Shown: positions 14,703 through 22,490 of the stretch, piece after piece
Position numbering within the stretch: the stretch's first letter is position 1
Layout: each line of letters begins with the position of its first letter
NCBI GenBank assembly: GCA_902762855.1
Contig: CACWPR010000019.1
Span: forward strand, 1-42,467
Direction of reading: 5' to 3'
Origin: Ruminococcus flavefaciens
GTDB taxonomy: Bacteria > Bacillota > Clostridia > Oscillospirales > Ruminococcaceae
Length of the DNA: 42,467 bases
Notes under the pieces: model-generated
The model's database searches: none
Told to the model about the DNA's origin: nothing
What the model saw: only the letters and a program-made list of their open reading frames with translations
Translations under genes and position numbers: made by a program

Positions 14703-16076
14703 TCAGCCTATCTGAGGCAGGTTAGCCAGAGACTTTGCGATCTCCTCGTCGGTGGGGATGTAGTCTGACATCTTGCCGTCGTTGAAAGCGCCGTAAGCGT
14801 ACATATCGAAGTAGCCTGTACCTGTGAGACCGAAGAGGATAGTCTTTTCCTCACCTGTCTCCTTGCACTTGAGGGCCTCATCGATAGCGACACGGATAGC
14901 GTGGCTGCTCTCAGGAGCGGGGAGTATTCCCTCAACTCTTGCGAACTGCTCAGCAGCCTCAAATACAGCAGTCTGTTCAACGGAGCGAGCCTCCATGAGA
15001 CCCTGGTCGTAGAGCTCGGAAAGTATTGCGCTCATGCCGTGGTATCTCAGGCCGCCTGCGTGATTAGGAGAGGGCATGAATCCGCTGCCGAGGGTGTACA
15101 TCTTCTGGAGGGGGCAAACCTTGCCTGTGTCGCAGAAGTCATAAGCGTACTTGCCTCGTGTAAGGCTTGGGCAGGATGCAGGCTCAACTGCGATTATCTG
15201 GTAGTCAGCTTCACCTCTGAGCTTTTCGCCCATGAAGGGAGCGATGAGTCCGCCGAGGTTGGAGCCGCCGCCTGCACAGCCGATGATGATGTCGGGCTTG
15301 ATGCCGTACTTGTCCATAGCGATCTTGGACTCGAGACCGATGACTGTCTGGTGGAGGAGTACCTGTGAGAGAACGCTTCCGAGAACGTAGCGGTAGCCTT
15401 CACGGGTAGTTGCAGCCTCTACAGCTTCGGAGATAGCGCATCCGAGGCTTCCGTTGGTGTCGGGGAATTCTGCCAGTATCTTTCTGCCTACCTCAGTGGT
15501 GTTTGAAGGTGAGGGAGTAACGCTGGCACCGTAGGTACGCATTACCTCACGGCGGAAGGGCTTCTGCTCATAGGATACCTTTACCATGTAGACGTTACAG
15601 TCCAGGTCGAAGTATGAGCAGGCCATTGAGAGGGCAGTGCCCCACTGGCCGGCGCCAGTCTCTGTGGTAACGCCCTTGAGACCCTGCTTTTTAGCGTAGT
15701 AGGCCTGAGCGATAGCGGAGTTGAGTTTGTGGCTTCCGCTGGTGTTGTTGCCCTCGAACTTGTAGTATATCTTTGCGGGAGTTCCCAGTTTCTTTTCGAG
15801 ACAGTAAGCTCTTACCAGAGGAGAGGGACGGAACATCTTGTAGAAGTCCTGTATCTCCTGGGGGATCGGGATATAGGGATCAGTCTCGTTGAGCTCCTGG
15901 TCAACGAGCTCGTCACAGAAAACGTGGCGGAGCTCCTCCTTTGTACAGGGCTTGCCTGTAGCAGGGTTGAGCAGGGGCGCTGGCTTTTTCTTCATGTCTG
16001 CACGGACATTGTACCACTCCTTGGGCATTTCGGTTTCTTCAAGATAGATTTTGTAAGGGATCTTTTCAGTTGACAT
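14703..16076 (-). CDS. trpB: TrpB2-type tryptophan synthase beta chain
   Basis: The 457-aa PLP enzyme is longer than classical TrpB (about 400 aa) and matches the TrpB2/TrpB-like group, which condenses indole with L-serine (or O-phosphoserine in some members) to give tryptophan. The PLP lysine is K117 in SGSHKLNS. The phosphate-binding GCAGGGSNLGG loop and the LTGTGYFD ending are clear. I place the start at the ATG at 16076 (MSTEKIPY) because AAAAGGAG lies 8-9 nt upstream; the frame stays open further upstream only through the leader. No trpA or other trp genes are adjacent, so it may work with distant TrpA or salvage free indole. A T-box leader with a UGG specifier controls it, which confirms a tryptophan role. 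Confidence 0.93.
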   Translation of the reverse strand: MSTEKIPYKIYLEETEMPKEWYNVRADMKKKPAPLLNPATGKPCTKEELRHVFCDELVDQELNETDPYIPIPQEIQDFYKMFRPSPLVRAYCLEKKLGTPAKIYYKFEGNNTSGSHKLNSAIAQAYYAKKQGLKGVTTETGAGQWGTALSMACSYFDLDCNVYMVKVSYEQKPFRREVMRTYGASVTPSPSNTTEVGRKILAEFPDTNGSLGCAISEAVEAATTREGYRYVLGSVLSQVLLHQTVIGLESKIAMDKYGIKPDIIIGCAGGGSNLGGLIAPFMGEKLRGEADYQIIAVEPASCPSLTRGKYAYDFCDTGKVCPLQKMYTLGSGFMPSPNHAGGLRYHGMSAILSELYDQGLMEARSVEQTAVFEAAEQFARVEGILPAPESSHAIRVAIDEALKCKETGEEKTILFGLTGTGYFDMYAYGAFNDGKMSDYIPTDEEIAKSLANLPQIG

Positions 16077-16100
16077 AAGTATATCTCCTTTTAAAAGTGT

Positions 16101-16412
16101 CATTATAGAACGTCCTGCCGGAAAATGAAAAAGCTCCTGTTCCGGCATAAATAATGCCGGGACAGAAGCGATATACCGTCTTCTGCGGTGCCACCCCGCT
16201 TGACGCCTGAGCGTCCTCTCTGCTTGTACTTTCATACAATGGTCTTTGTTAACGCAGTACCACTGCGGCTCGCTTACGCAATGCAGAAAAGCATCTTCGG
16301 CTCGCCCTCGGAAGTCCATTCACTGTCGGTCACATATCTGCTCGCACCAAACGCAGACTCTCTGAAATGTGCTGCCGGCAGCTACTTACCCTTCTTCAAC
16401 GGTTTTTAGCTG
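16101..16412 (-). promoter_or_regulatory. T-box riboswitch responding to tRNA-Trp
   Basis: This leader occupies most of the gene-free stretch 16077-16520. Reading the minus strand, stem I includes the AGAGAG element. The specifier loop reads GTGAATGGACTTCCGAG, with specifier codon TGG at 16318-16316 (tryptophan). The T-box consensus GGGTGGCACCGC lies at about 16199-16184, followed by an intrinsic terminator (CTGTCCCGGCATTATTTATG, complement arm, then GCTTTTTC) at about 16166-16120. Uncharged tRNA-Trp should stabilise the antiterminator and allow trpB transcription. Confidence 0.93.
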
Positions 16413-16419
16413 TAAATCA

Positions 16420-16448
16420 ATAATATCACAGTTTTCCGGATTTGTCAA
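16420..16448 (-). promoter_or_regulatory. promoter of the T-box/trpB transcript
   Basis: Minus strand TTGACA (16448 to 16443), 17-bp spacer, TATTAT (16425 to 16420), starting transcription at about 16413. Confidence 0.8.
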
Positions 16449-16520
16449 GAGGTCTCAGGCTGACGAAAGCAAAAAAAACTCTTTTCAAAAGTCCGGAAAT
16501 ATGTTATAATAGAATGTACG

Positions 16521-17237
16521 TTACTTTCCGTCGCTCCTGTATCTGTCTCTGGTACGTGCTATGCTCTCCTCGCTTCGCTTTATAAGGTTCAGCAGGGATG
16601 ATGAGTACTGGGCATAGTCCTTCTGGAGGGTAGCTGTGGTGACGTACAGTGTATCAAAATTATCTACGCAGTCGTTGCCGTCAAGGGCGATACCGCTGGA
16701 GGCCGCCTTGATGTTTGCCTCACTCATGGATACGATAGCGTTTGCGCTGTCGTTGGCAATTACTTTGGGGATGCGGAAGAGTTTCTGGTCATTGTGGGGA
16801 TTTGCGTTGTACACGATACGGAACAGCTTGTACACTGAGAGCATCAGGTAGGATGATACCTCCTTGATGAGGGTTATGCTGTTGGCCTTCTGTGCAAGGT
16901 TGAAGAGAAGGCTTATGGAATTGTTGATTATCCTTCTGTTGAAGTTGATTATCTCAGGTGAAGGCATTTTCATGCTGTTGTTGCCGTCGTCGTCAGGGAT
17001 ATCCTCGATAGTGATGGTCTTTCCCTCTGGTTCAGGAGTCCTTCCGAGGAGGTAATCACAGGAGACGTTGTAATAATCTGCTATTTTAACGAGAAAGTTG
17101 AGACCGCATTCACGGATGCCCTTCTCATAGTGTGACAGGAGGGCCTGGGAGATACCGAGGTCTGTTGCAGCCTGTTTCTGGCTGATATGTCTTTCTTTTC
17201 TCTGAAGAGTGATTATTCTTGCAAAATCCGAATTCAT
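16521..17237 (-). CDS. XRE-family regulator, 238 aa
   Basis: Residues 1-70 are a clear Cro/C1 helix-turn-helix (RIITLQRKERHISQKQAATD, GISQALLSHYEKGIRE, ending YNVSCDYLLGRTPEPE). Residues 85-238 form a mostly helical domain without an obvious ligand motif (NNSISLLFNLAQKANSITLI, TLQKDYAQYSSSLLNLIKRS). I place the start at the ATG at 17237 (MNSDFARI) because AGGAGG precedes it at good spacing; a frame extension to 17327 has no ribosome site. The promoter at 17316-17344 contains an ACAAA...TTTGT palindrome in its spacer, consistent with autoregulation. It is divergent from the histidine phosphatase gene. Confidence 0.88.
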   Translation of the reverse strand: MNSDFARIITLQRKERHISQKQAATDLGISQALLSHYEKGIRECGLNFLVKIADYYNVSCDYLLGRTPEPEGKTITIEDIPDDDGNNSMKMPSPEIINFNRRIINNSISLLFNLAQKANSITLIKEVSSYLMLSVYKLFRIVYNANPHNDQKLFRIPKVIANDSANAIVSMSEANIKAASSGIALDGNDCVDNFDTLYVTTATLQKDYAQYSSSLLNLIKRSEESIARTRDRYRSDGK

Positions 17238-17315
17238 GGTTAAGTTCCTCCTGTTATCAAATAGCTCCCTTGCCTGGAAACGGCTTATCATGGGGCACCG
17301 AAATAATCTAATAAT

Positions 17316-17344
17316 ATTATAATACAAAATGTATAATTTGTAAA
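17316..17344 (-). promoter_or_regulatory. promoter of the 238-aa XRE gene with operator-like spacer
   Basis: Minus strand TTTACA (17344 to 17339), 17-bp spacer, TATAAT (17321 to 17316). The 18-bp site ACAAAATGTATAATTTGT (17324-17341) covers the spacer and has a near-copy at 17431-17448. Confidence 0.65.
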
Positions 17345-17414
17345 TATGCCGGGATATGGAAGAATGACGAATTTTTCACTCCTTTTTTGTCAGATTTATG
17401 AGGAGGTAAAAAAA

Positions 17415-17486
17415 ATGCATCTATATTTGTGCAAAATGTATAATGTGCCGGCAAATATACAAAACGTGAAAGGAGCGGGTCTATGA
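17415..17486 (+). CDS. 23-aa upstream ORF coupled to the histidine phosphatase
   Basis: A strong ribosome site (GAGGAGG, 17399-17405) precedes an ATG at 17415 that opens a frame of 23 codons (MHLYLCKMYNVPANIQNVKG and three more). Its stop TGA overlaps the phosphatase start as ATGA (17483-17486). The arrangement is typical of translational coupling or a leader peptide. The peptide resembles no family I know, and it overlaps a second copy of the operator-like site GCAAAATGTATAATGTGC. It may be regulatory rather than functional as a product. Confidence 0.4.
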   Translation: MHLYLCKMYNVPANIQNVKGAGL

Positions 17487-18118
17487 AAGGCTACCGCATA
17501 AGCATCATCCGCCACGGTCTCACCGAGGCCAACGAAAAGGGTATTTACATCGGAAAGACCGACCTCCCTCTCTCCGGAAAAGGCGCCGCAGAGCTGGCCG
17601 CTAAAATGGACGAGTTCGACTACCCAACTGTCCACAGAGTGTACTCCTCACCTTTGAGAAGATGTACCGAGACTGCCGAGATACTCTTCCCCTGTACTGA
17701 GATGTGTACCGTGGACGACCTCCGTGAGCTTGACCTGGGAGTTTTCGAGAACAAGAGCGTCGATGAACTCATCGGCAGGGATGACTACAACGCATGGCTG
17801 AAGGGCGGCAAGGACGCACGTCCTCCGCAGGGCGAGAGCCTTGAGGAAATGACCGCACGTACCTACAAGGCCCTCCATGAAATAATAATCGACATGATGA
17901 ACGACGGCCTGACCCACTGTGCAGTGGTGACTCACGGCGGCGTGATCTCAAATATGCTGAGCTGTTTCGGCCTGCCTAAGTACGACCCCAAGCAGCTCAG
18001 TGCGGACTTCGGACAGGGCTTTGACGTCATCGTCACCGCTCAGATGTGGCTTAATTCCCAGGCCTTTGAGATACTTGGCTACTGCCCATACGAGAGAATA
18101 GCCGACCCGGAGGAATAA
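17483..18118 (+). CDS. histidine phosphatase family protein (phosphoglycerate mutase-like)
   Basis: The 211-aa cytoplasmic phosphatase belongs to the branch 1 histidine phosphatase superfamily. The phospho-accepting histidine is in SIIRHGLTEAN near the N-terminus. The YSSPLRRCTETAEIL segment holds the second arginine of the phosphate pocket, and the second catalytic histidine is in VVTHGGVI. Similar proteins act as alpha-ribazole phosphatases or as broad-specificity sugar-phosphate phosphatases; with no cobalamin genes nearby I do not assign a substrate. AAAGGAG precedes the ATG, and a 23-aa ORF overlaps the start codon. It is followed by a membrane protein gene after a short gap, likely in the same transcript. 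Confidence 0.88.
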   Translation: MKGYRISIIRHGLTEANEKGIYIGKTDLPLSGKGAAELAAKMDEFDYPTVHRVYSSPLRRCTETAEILFPCTEMCTVDDLRELDLGVFENKSVDELIGRDDYNAWLKGGKDARPPQGESLEEMTARTYKALHEIIIDMMNDGLTHCAVVTHGGVISNMLSCFGLPKYDPKQLSADFGQGFDVIVTAQMWLNSQAFEILGYCPYERIADPEE

Positions 18119-18160
18119 TTTTCCGCTGACTGCACACAATATACCCGGAGGTGCAGTCCT

Positions 18161-19048
18161 GTGAAGATACGTGAACTATTGCCATTCGTGAGGAAAATGC
18201 TGAGGGGAAGGCTCCCGGTCACTATGAGTATATGTATGCTCCCTCTGCTGGCGGAGCTCTCCTTCCGGTCCGCAGAGGCGGCTGTATACAGCCTTATGCT
18301 CTATTTCGGCAGGCTCCGGCCCGCTGAGCTTTTCAGCGGCTCAGGGACATTTCAGCCGGCGGTATCGGCAGTTTCCATGCTGCTGAGGATGACTGTGACA
18401 GCTCCCCTCATTTACGGAGCCGCAGTCCGGCTGACGGAGCTGTGCTCTGAGGAAAGTCTCACTCCCCTTGGAGATGTCCTTGTCAGCAGACGGAACTTCC
18501 GGCGGAGCCTTACGGCTGAGCTCATAAAGAGGGTGCTTGGATTTGCAGCCCTGCTGCCGGCGGCCTTTTTCGGAACTGCCGCATGGAGGATGCTCATGTC
18601 CGGAGGGACTGCCGGGGACCTTTTCATGACAGTACACGCATTTGTGCTGACGGCAGTTTCCCTTGGTATGTGGGCGGCTCTGCGGATAGGACTTTCCGCA
18701 CTGCCTTACCTCATGGCAGCTTACCCGGAAAGGAGCGTCCTCAGGCTTGCGTTCACGGCAATGAGGCTCACAAGGGGCCGGAAAATGGTACTGGTAAAGC
18801 TGGCCGCTGCTGAGCTGCCGCTGGCTCTGACTGTAGCCGGACTGCCCTTTGCACTTACAAGGATAATGGCCGGGTGGGCACTGTGCATATCAATAACCGT
18901 GAAAGAGGAAGAGTACAATGAAAGAGATAAGGCTCAGGCCGGAGTCGGAAAAACCGGTGACCCTCCAGAGCTTTCTTATGAAACAGCATGGGGTATCCCG
19001 GCGGCTCCTGACCCGGCTCAAGCGGCAGGAGGGAGGCCTGACCTGTAA
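18161..19048 (+). CDS. hypothetical membrane protein with a long tail overlapping the next gene
   Basis: The 295-aa protein starts at a GTG with GGAGGTG upstream. It has about five or six hydrophobic segments (VTMSICMLPLLAEL, AVSMLLRMTVTAPLIYGAAV, VLGFAALLPAAFFGTAA, MTVHAFVLTAVSLGMWAAL, LPLALTVAGLPFALTRIMAG), loosely like the DUF975 type of integral membrane proteins, though I am not sure. The conserved part seems to end near ISITVKEEEYNER. The last 43 residues are hydrophilic, Pro/Ala/Gly-rich and lie out of frame over the first 131 bases of the pseudouridine synthase gene. Loss of the original stop codon would explain this tail. Confidence 0.7.
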   Translation: MKIRELLPFVRKMLRGRLPVTMSICMLPLLAELSFRSAEAAVYSLMLYFGRLRPAELFSGSGTFQPAVSAVSMLLRMTVTAPLIYGAAVRLTELCSEESLTPLGDVLVSRRNFRRSLTAELIKRVLGFAALLPAAFFGTAAWRMLMSGGTAGDLFMTVHAFVLTAVSLGMWAALRIGLSALPYLMAAYPERSVLRLAFTAMRLTRGRKMVLVKLAAAELPLALTVAGLPFALTRIMAGWALCISITVKEEEYNERDKAQAGVGKTGDPPELSYETAWGIPAAPDPAQAAGGRPDL

Positions 19049-19784
19049 CGGCGCTCCCATCCGCACTGTTGACATGGTACGGGCCGGGGACGAAATAGTC
19101 CTGCGGCTGGAGGACAGCAGTATGCTGGAGTCGAACCCGGAGCTGAATGTGCCAGTGATGTTCGAGAGCGGCAGTACGGCAGTATTCGACAAGCCTGCCG
19201 GTATGCCGGTGCATCCCTCCATAAAACACCAGGGCGACACTCTGGGGAACTGCTTTGCGGGGATGTACCCCGGACTGACCTTCCGTCCGGTGAACCGCCT
19301 TGACAAGGACACATCCGGGCTCTGTGCGGTGGCTAAGGACGCATTTGCCGCAAAGCTGCTCCAGGGCAGCGTCACGAAGGTATACTATGCCGCTGTGGAG
19401 GGCACTATCCCGGAGGAGGGCACCATTGACGCTCCTATCGCAAGACAGCAGGAGTCCATAATCCTGAGATGCGTCCGGGAGGACGGCAGAAGGGCGGTTA
19501 CCCATTTCCGGCGGATAGCCCTCAGCGAAAGGTACTCACTTGCGGAGATACATCTTGAAACGGGCAGGACTCACCAGATAAGAGTCCACTTTGCACACAT
19601 AGGACATCCTCTTGCCGGCGACGATATGTACGGCGGCAGAATGGATGATATAACACGGCAGGCTCTGCACTGCGGCGAGCTCACGTTCACTGACCCCTCA
19701 GAGGGACAGGTGAGGGTCCGCTCTGCTCTGCCTGAGGACATAATAAAACTGTTCCCTAAGGAGGAAATATCATGGAAAAAATAG
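18918..19784 (+). CDS. RluA-family rRNA/tRNA pseudouridine synthase
   Basis: The 288-aa enzyme isomerises specific uridines in structured RNA to pseudouridine. Residues about 14-60 form an S4-like RNA-binding domain (LQSFLMKQHGVSRRLLTRLK). The catalytic domain follows with the signature NRLDKDTSGL carrying the catalytic aspartate, and the later ETGRTHQIRVHFAHIGHPLAG segment typical of RluA/RluD. The start at 18918 is kept because the S4 domain needs it, although it overlaps the upstream membrane protein gene by 131 bp. It overlaps luxS by 13 bp, so the genes are co-translated. The exact target uridine cannot be told from sequence. Confidence 0.92.
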   Translation: MKEIRLRPESEKPVTLQSFLMKQHGVSRRLLTRLKRQEGGLTCNGAPIRTVDMVRAGDEIVLRLEDSSMLESNPELNVPVMFESGSTAVFDKPAGMPVHPSIKHQGDTLGNCFAGMYPGLTFRPVNRLDKDTSGLCAVAKDAFAAKLLQGSVTKVYYAAVEGTIPEEGTIDAPIARQQESIILRCVREDGRRAVTHFRRIALSERYSLAEIHLETGRTHQIRVHFAHIGHPLAGDDMYGGRMDDITRQALHCGELTFTDPSEGQVRVRSALPEDIIKLFPKEEISWKK

Positions 19785-20242
19785 CGAGCTTTCAGGTAGA
19801 CCACACAAAATTCGGCGTGGGTATGTACATATCCCGTATCGACGATGATATAGTGACCTACGACGTCCGCATGGTAAAGCCTAACGGCGGAGTGTACATT
19901 TCAAGCCCTTCCCTGCACACTATCGAGCATCTTTTCGCCACATTTGCAAGAAATTCGCAGTTCGGGAAGAACATAGTCTACGTTGGCCCTATGGGATGCC
20001 GTACAGGGTTTTATCTCCTGACAAGGGGGATGTCCCACGAGGATGCCATAGAGCTGGTACGCAGCGCATACCGCTTCATTGCTGACTACAATGACGAGAT
20101 ACCCGGCTGTACAGAGGTGGAGTGCGGAAACTATCTGGAGCACGACCTGGAGTCTGCAAGGAAGGACGTTCTCCCTCTGCTTGAAAAGCTGAAGGATTAC
20201 ACCGTGGAGATGCTTGATTATTCCTACCATTTTGGAAAGTAA
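19772..20242 (+). CDS. luxS: S-ribosylhomocysteine lyase LuxS
   Basis: The 156-aa metalloenzyme cleaves S-ribosylhomocysteine to homocysteine and 4,5-dihydroxy-2,3-pentanedione, the precursor of autoinducer-2. It therefore serves the activated methyl cycle and possibly quorum sensing. The metal-binding HTIEH motif is at 49-53, the third ligand Cys is in ECGNY (about 118), and the catalytic Cys is in MGCRTGFY (75). Length and motifs are complete. AAGGAGG sits 8 nt before the ATG and the gene overlaps the end of the pseudouridine synthase gene. No pfs or metabolic partner gene is adjacent. A terminator follows. Confidence 0.97.
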   Translation: MEKIASFQVDHTKFGVGMYISRIDDDIVTYDVRMVKPNGGVYISSPSLHTIEHLFATFARNSQFGKNIVYVGPMGCRTGFYLLTRGMSHEDAIELVRSAYRFIADYNDEIPGCTEVECGNYLEHDLESARKDVLPLLEKLKDYTVEMLDYSYHFGK

Positions 20243-20261
20243 TGCGACGTATTTTTTGTGC

Positions 20262-20310
20262 AGATATACAAAATCTGCCGGAAATCATTTCTTTCGGCCG
20301 GATTTTCGTT
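20262..20310 (+). terminator. terminator after luxS
   Basis: AAAATC...GCCGGAAA pairs with TTTCGGCCGGATTTT; the T-run falls at the end of the stem. It closes the phosphatase to luxS transcript. Confidence 0.7.
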
Positions 20311-20336
20311 GTATTTTCACACGGGAGAGTTATAAT
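20309..20336 (+). promoter_or_regulatory. promoter of the M23 peptidase gene
   Basis: TTGTAT (20309-20314), 16-bp spacer, TATAAT (20331-20336), about 50 bp before the start codon. Confidence 0.55.
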
Positions 20337-20384
20337 ATAATTCTGTAACCAAAATGTAACAGAAAGCAGAAAGGAGCTGTTGTC

Positions 20385-22151
20385 ATGGCTCAGGAACGTC
20401 AGGAGGACGTTTCGGAAAAGGGACTGCTGAGCCGTATGGGTTCTGCGGTCACCGGAATTTTCGCAAGATTCGGACTGTGTACCGTCAAGGTCATCTGTGC
20501 GGTACTCCTTGCTGCTATTGCCGGAGTTAAGTTCGTTTTCAGGGAAATGCTCAGTTTCCTTATTGATATTCTCCATGGAGCGCTCTGGCTGCTCAAAGAG
20601 GCTACGGAGTCCATAAGAGCACGTATAAAGCGCAACAAGGAGCTCCAGCTCGCATCGAGAAAGGCTAAAAAGCAGGGCAGAGGGGCCTATATCACTTCCC
20701 TGCTCAGGTTTGCAGGCTCCTTCCTCTTCGGTGAGGACGGCATCCTCTACACTGCCTTTAACTATATGCTGCCAATTCTTTCAGTGGCATTCCTCATCGG
20801 AGTTGTAAAGCTGGGTTCAAGCTATGAGTACGGCATCGCAGTCGAGTTTGACGGCAAGGAGATAGGCATTATAGGTGCAGAGTCCGACTTCGAGGAGGCT
20901 CAGCGGGAGGTACAGCAGAGGATCTCTTACCTCTCCGATGACAAGACCCTCGACCTTTCGGCAAATTTCTCACTGAAGATAATCTCAGACAACGACAGGC
21001 TGCTCAGTGCAGACCAGCTTGCAAATGAGATGCTGGCCGCATCAGATGAGGAGCTCACAGAGGCCTATGGCATCTACATCGACGGCAGGTTCATCGGTGC
21101 AGTTGAGGACAAGGATGAGGTCGAGGAGGCGCTCTCGGAGCGGCTTATGAACTACCATGTGGACGGAAACGTCCGTGAAGTCTCATATAAGAACAAGGTG
21201 GAGTACACCCAGGGAATATACCTTGCGAGCAGTGTAATGGATCAGAAGGCCACTATAGATATGCTGACTTCCTCTACGGAGAAAAAAGCGGTATATGTGG
21301 CTCAGTCCGGCGATACAAAGGTAACTGTGGCCCAGAAGTACAATATGTCCCTCGACAAGCTGGAGGAGCTCAACCCCAAGCTGGGAAGCAAGATAAAGGG
21401 CGGACAGGTGATAAACGTCATGGAGACTGAAAGCTACCTGCCCATACAGTACGTCAAGGACTACGAGACCCTTTCACTGCTGGACTACGAGACAGTGGAG
21501 ATAGAGACTTCATCCCTTAATGTGGGCATGAGGGCCATTCTTGTAAAGGGCGAGAAGGGCGAGCGCCGCAGTGAGCTGGAGATAACCTACGTTGACGGCA
21601 TAGAGCGCTCCAGAAAGACTATAAAGTCAGAGGTCACCAAGGAGCCTGTTCTTGAACAGGTGGGAATCGGTACCTATGCTGCAAGACCGGACCCCGGAGT
21701 CAGGGTGCTGACCGGTTCGGGACAGTTCGCATGGCCTGTTGACGGCGGCTGGATAAGCGACCCATTCGGCAGTGACCGTAACCATAAGGGATTCGATATT
21801 GCCGCACCGGAAGGAACTGATATTTATGCTGCCGCAGACGGAGTAGTCATCGCCGCAGGCTGGAACCCCGGCGGATACGGATATTTCGTCCAGATAGACC
21901 ACCTCGACGGCTACCAGACGGTCTACGCTCATATGAGCACAGTCTACGCTACGGTTGACCAGCAGGTCACAAGGGGACAGCTCATCGGCGCTGTGGGAAC
22001 TACCGGTAATTCCACCGGCAACCACTGCCACTTCGAGGTCAGGTACATGAATATCTGTAAGGACCCGGAACTGTACCTCAATACAATGGATTCCTATTAC
22101 CTCGAAAATATCGAGGAGTCCAAGAAAAAGGATGAAGAGGACGACGAATAA
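20385..22151 (+). CDS. membrane-anchored M23 peptidase with LysM and G5 domains
   Basis: The 588-aa cell-wall enzyme would cut peptidoglycan cross-bridges or stem peptides. A cytoplasmic/amphipathic N-terminus is followed by a membrane segment at about 125-145 (NYMLPILSVAFLIGVVKL). The extracellular part then has a spacer domain (about 150-300), a LysM domain (about 305-350, VAQSGDTKVTVAQKYNMSLD), a G5 domain (about 360-430) and an M23/LytM domain (about 445-565). The M23 zinc and catalytic residues are in HKGFD, YAHMS and NHCHFE. AAAGGAG precedes the ATG. Such proteins in Clostridia act in growth or sporulation wall remodelling. It stands in its own transcript, with a promoter upstream and a terminator after the stop. 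Confidence 0.92.
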   Translation: MAQERQEDVSEKGLLSRMGSAVTGIFARFGLCTVKVICAVLLAAIAGVKFVFREMLSFLIDILHGALWLLKEATESIRARIKRNKELQLASRKAKKQGRGAYITSLLRFAGSFLFGEDGILYTAFNYMLPILSVAFLIGVVKLGSSYEYGIAVEFDGKEIGIIGAESDFEEAQREVQQRISYLSDDKTLDLSANFSLKIISDNDRLLSADQLANEMLAASDEELTEAYGIYIDGRFIGAVEDKDEVEEALSERLMNYHVDGNVREVSYKNKVEYTQGIYLASSVMDQKATIDMLTSSTEKKAVYVAQSGDTKVTVAQKYNMSLDKLEELNPKLGSKIKGGQVINVMETESYLPIQYVKDYETLSLLDYETVEIETSSLNVGMRAILVKGEKGERRSELEITYVDGIERSRKTIKSEVTKEPVLEQVGIGTYAARPDPGVRVLTGSGQFAWPVDGGWISDPFGSDRNHKGFDIAAPEGTDIYAAADGVVIAAGWNPGGYGYFVQIDHLDGYQTVYAHMSTVYATVDQQVTRGQLIGAVGTTGNSTGNHCHFEVRYMNICKDPELYLNTMDSYYLENIEESKKKDEEDDE

Positions 22152-22152
22152 T

Positions 22153-22198
22153 AAAGCAGCGCATGAAGATATCTCCTTCATGCGCTGTTTGTTTTTAT
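22153..22198. terminator. terminator after the M23 peptidase, overlapping the lipoprotein 3' end
   Basis: Stem CAGCGCATGAAG/CTTCATGCGCTG around ATATCTC, followed by TTTGTTTTTATT on the plus strand. Confidence 0.85.
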
Positions 22199-22462
22199 TA
22201 AGGCATTAAATCCATCGCCAAGATCATGGATCGTGCAGCGGACCTGCAAATTTTTTCCATTGATGTATGTTGCTTGACAAATTGTGTCCAATGTCCATTC
22301 TTCTTTTGGGAGCGTGATAGGTTCTGTATTGAGCTCTGAGTTCGCACTCTCAATGCTTAGAGGTACATCACGGCTGTTATCAGTTCTTTCTTTTTTGTTA
22401 CAGCCAAGACAGATCACCATAGGCAAAAATAAACAGAGCAATAATATTTTGAGCCGTTTCAT
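22178..22462 (-). CDS. small lipoprotein, 94 aa
   Basis: The N-terminus is a lipoprotein signal: basic MKRLK, a hydrophobic stretch ILLLCLFLPMVI and a lipobox CLGC, giving a lipid-anchored Cys at residue 21. The mature part (about 73 aa) begins with a polar stretch (NKKERTDNSRDVP) and ends in a small beta-rich region (YINGKNLQVRCTIHDLGDGF). I do not recognise the family. GAGGAAG precedes the ATG. The gene lies downstream of the phosphonate operon on the same strand (gap 28 bp), and its 3' end runs through the M23 gene's terminator hairpin. It may be read through from that operon. Confidence 0.65.
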   Translation of the reverse strand: MKRLKILLLCLFLPMVICLGCNKKERTDNSRDVPLSIESANSELNTEPITLPKEEWTLDTICQATYINGKNLQVRCTIHDLGDGFNALIKTNSA

Positions 22463-22490
22463 ATGGACTTCCTCAAATTCCGTTTTTATA

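Noticed and set aside
16500-16510. plus-strand TATAAT near 16502
   Set aside because: It points into the antisense of the XRE gene and lacks a convincing -35 box; no gene follows on that strand.
19129-19145. tRNA-like TCGAACCCGG sequence
   Set aside because: It lies inside the RluA coding frame and no cloverleaf arms surround it.
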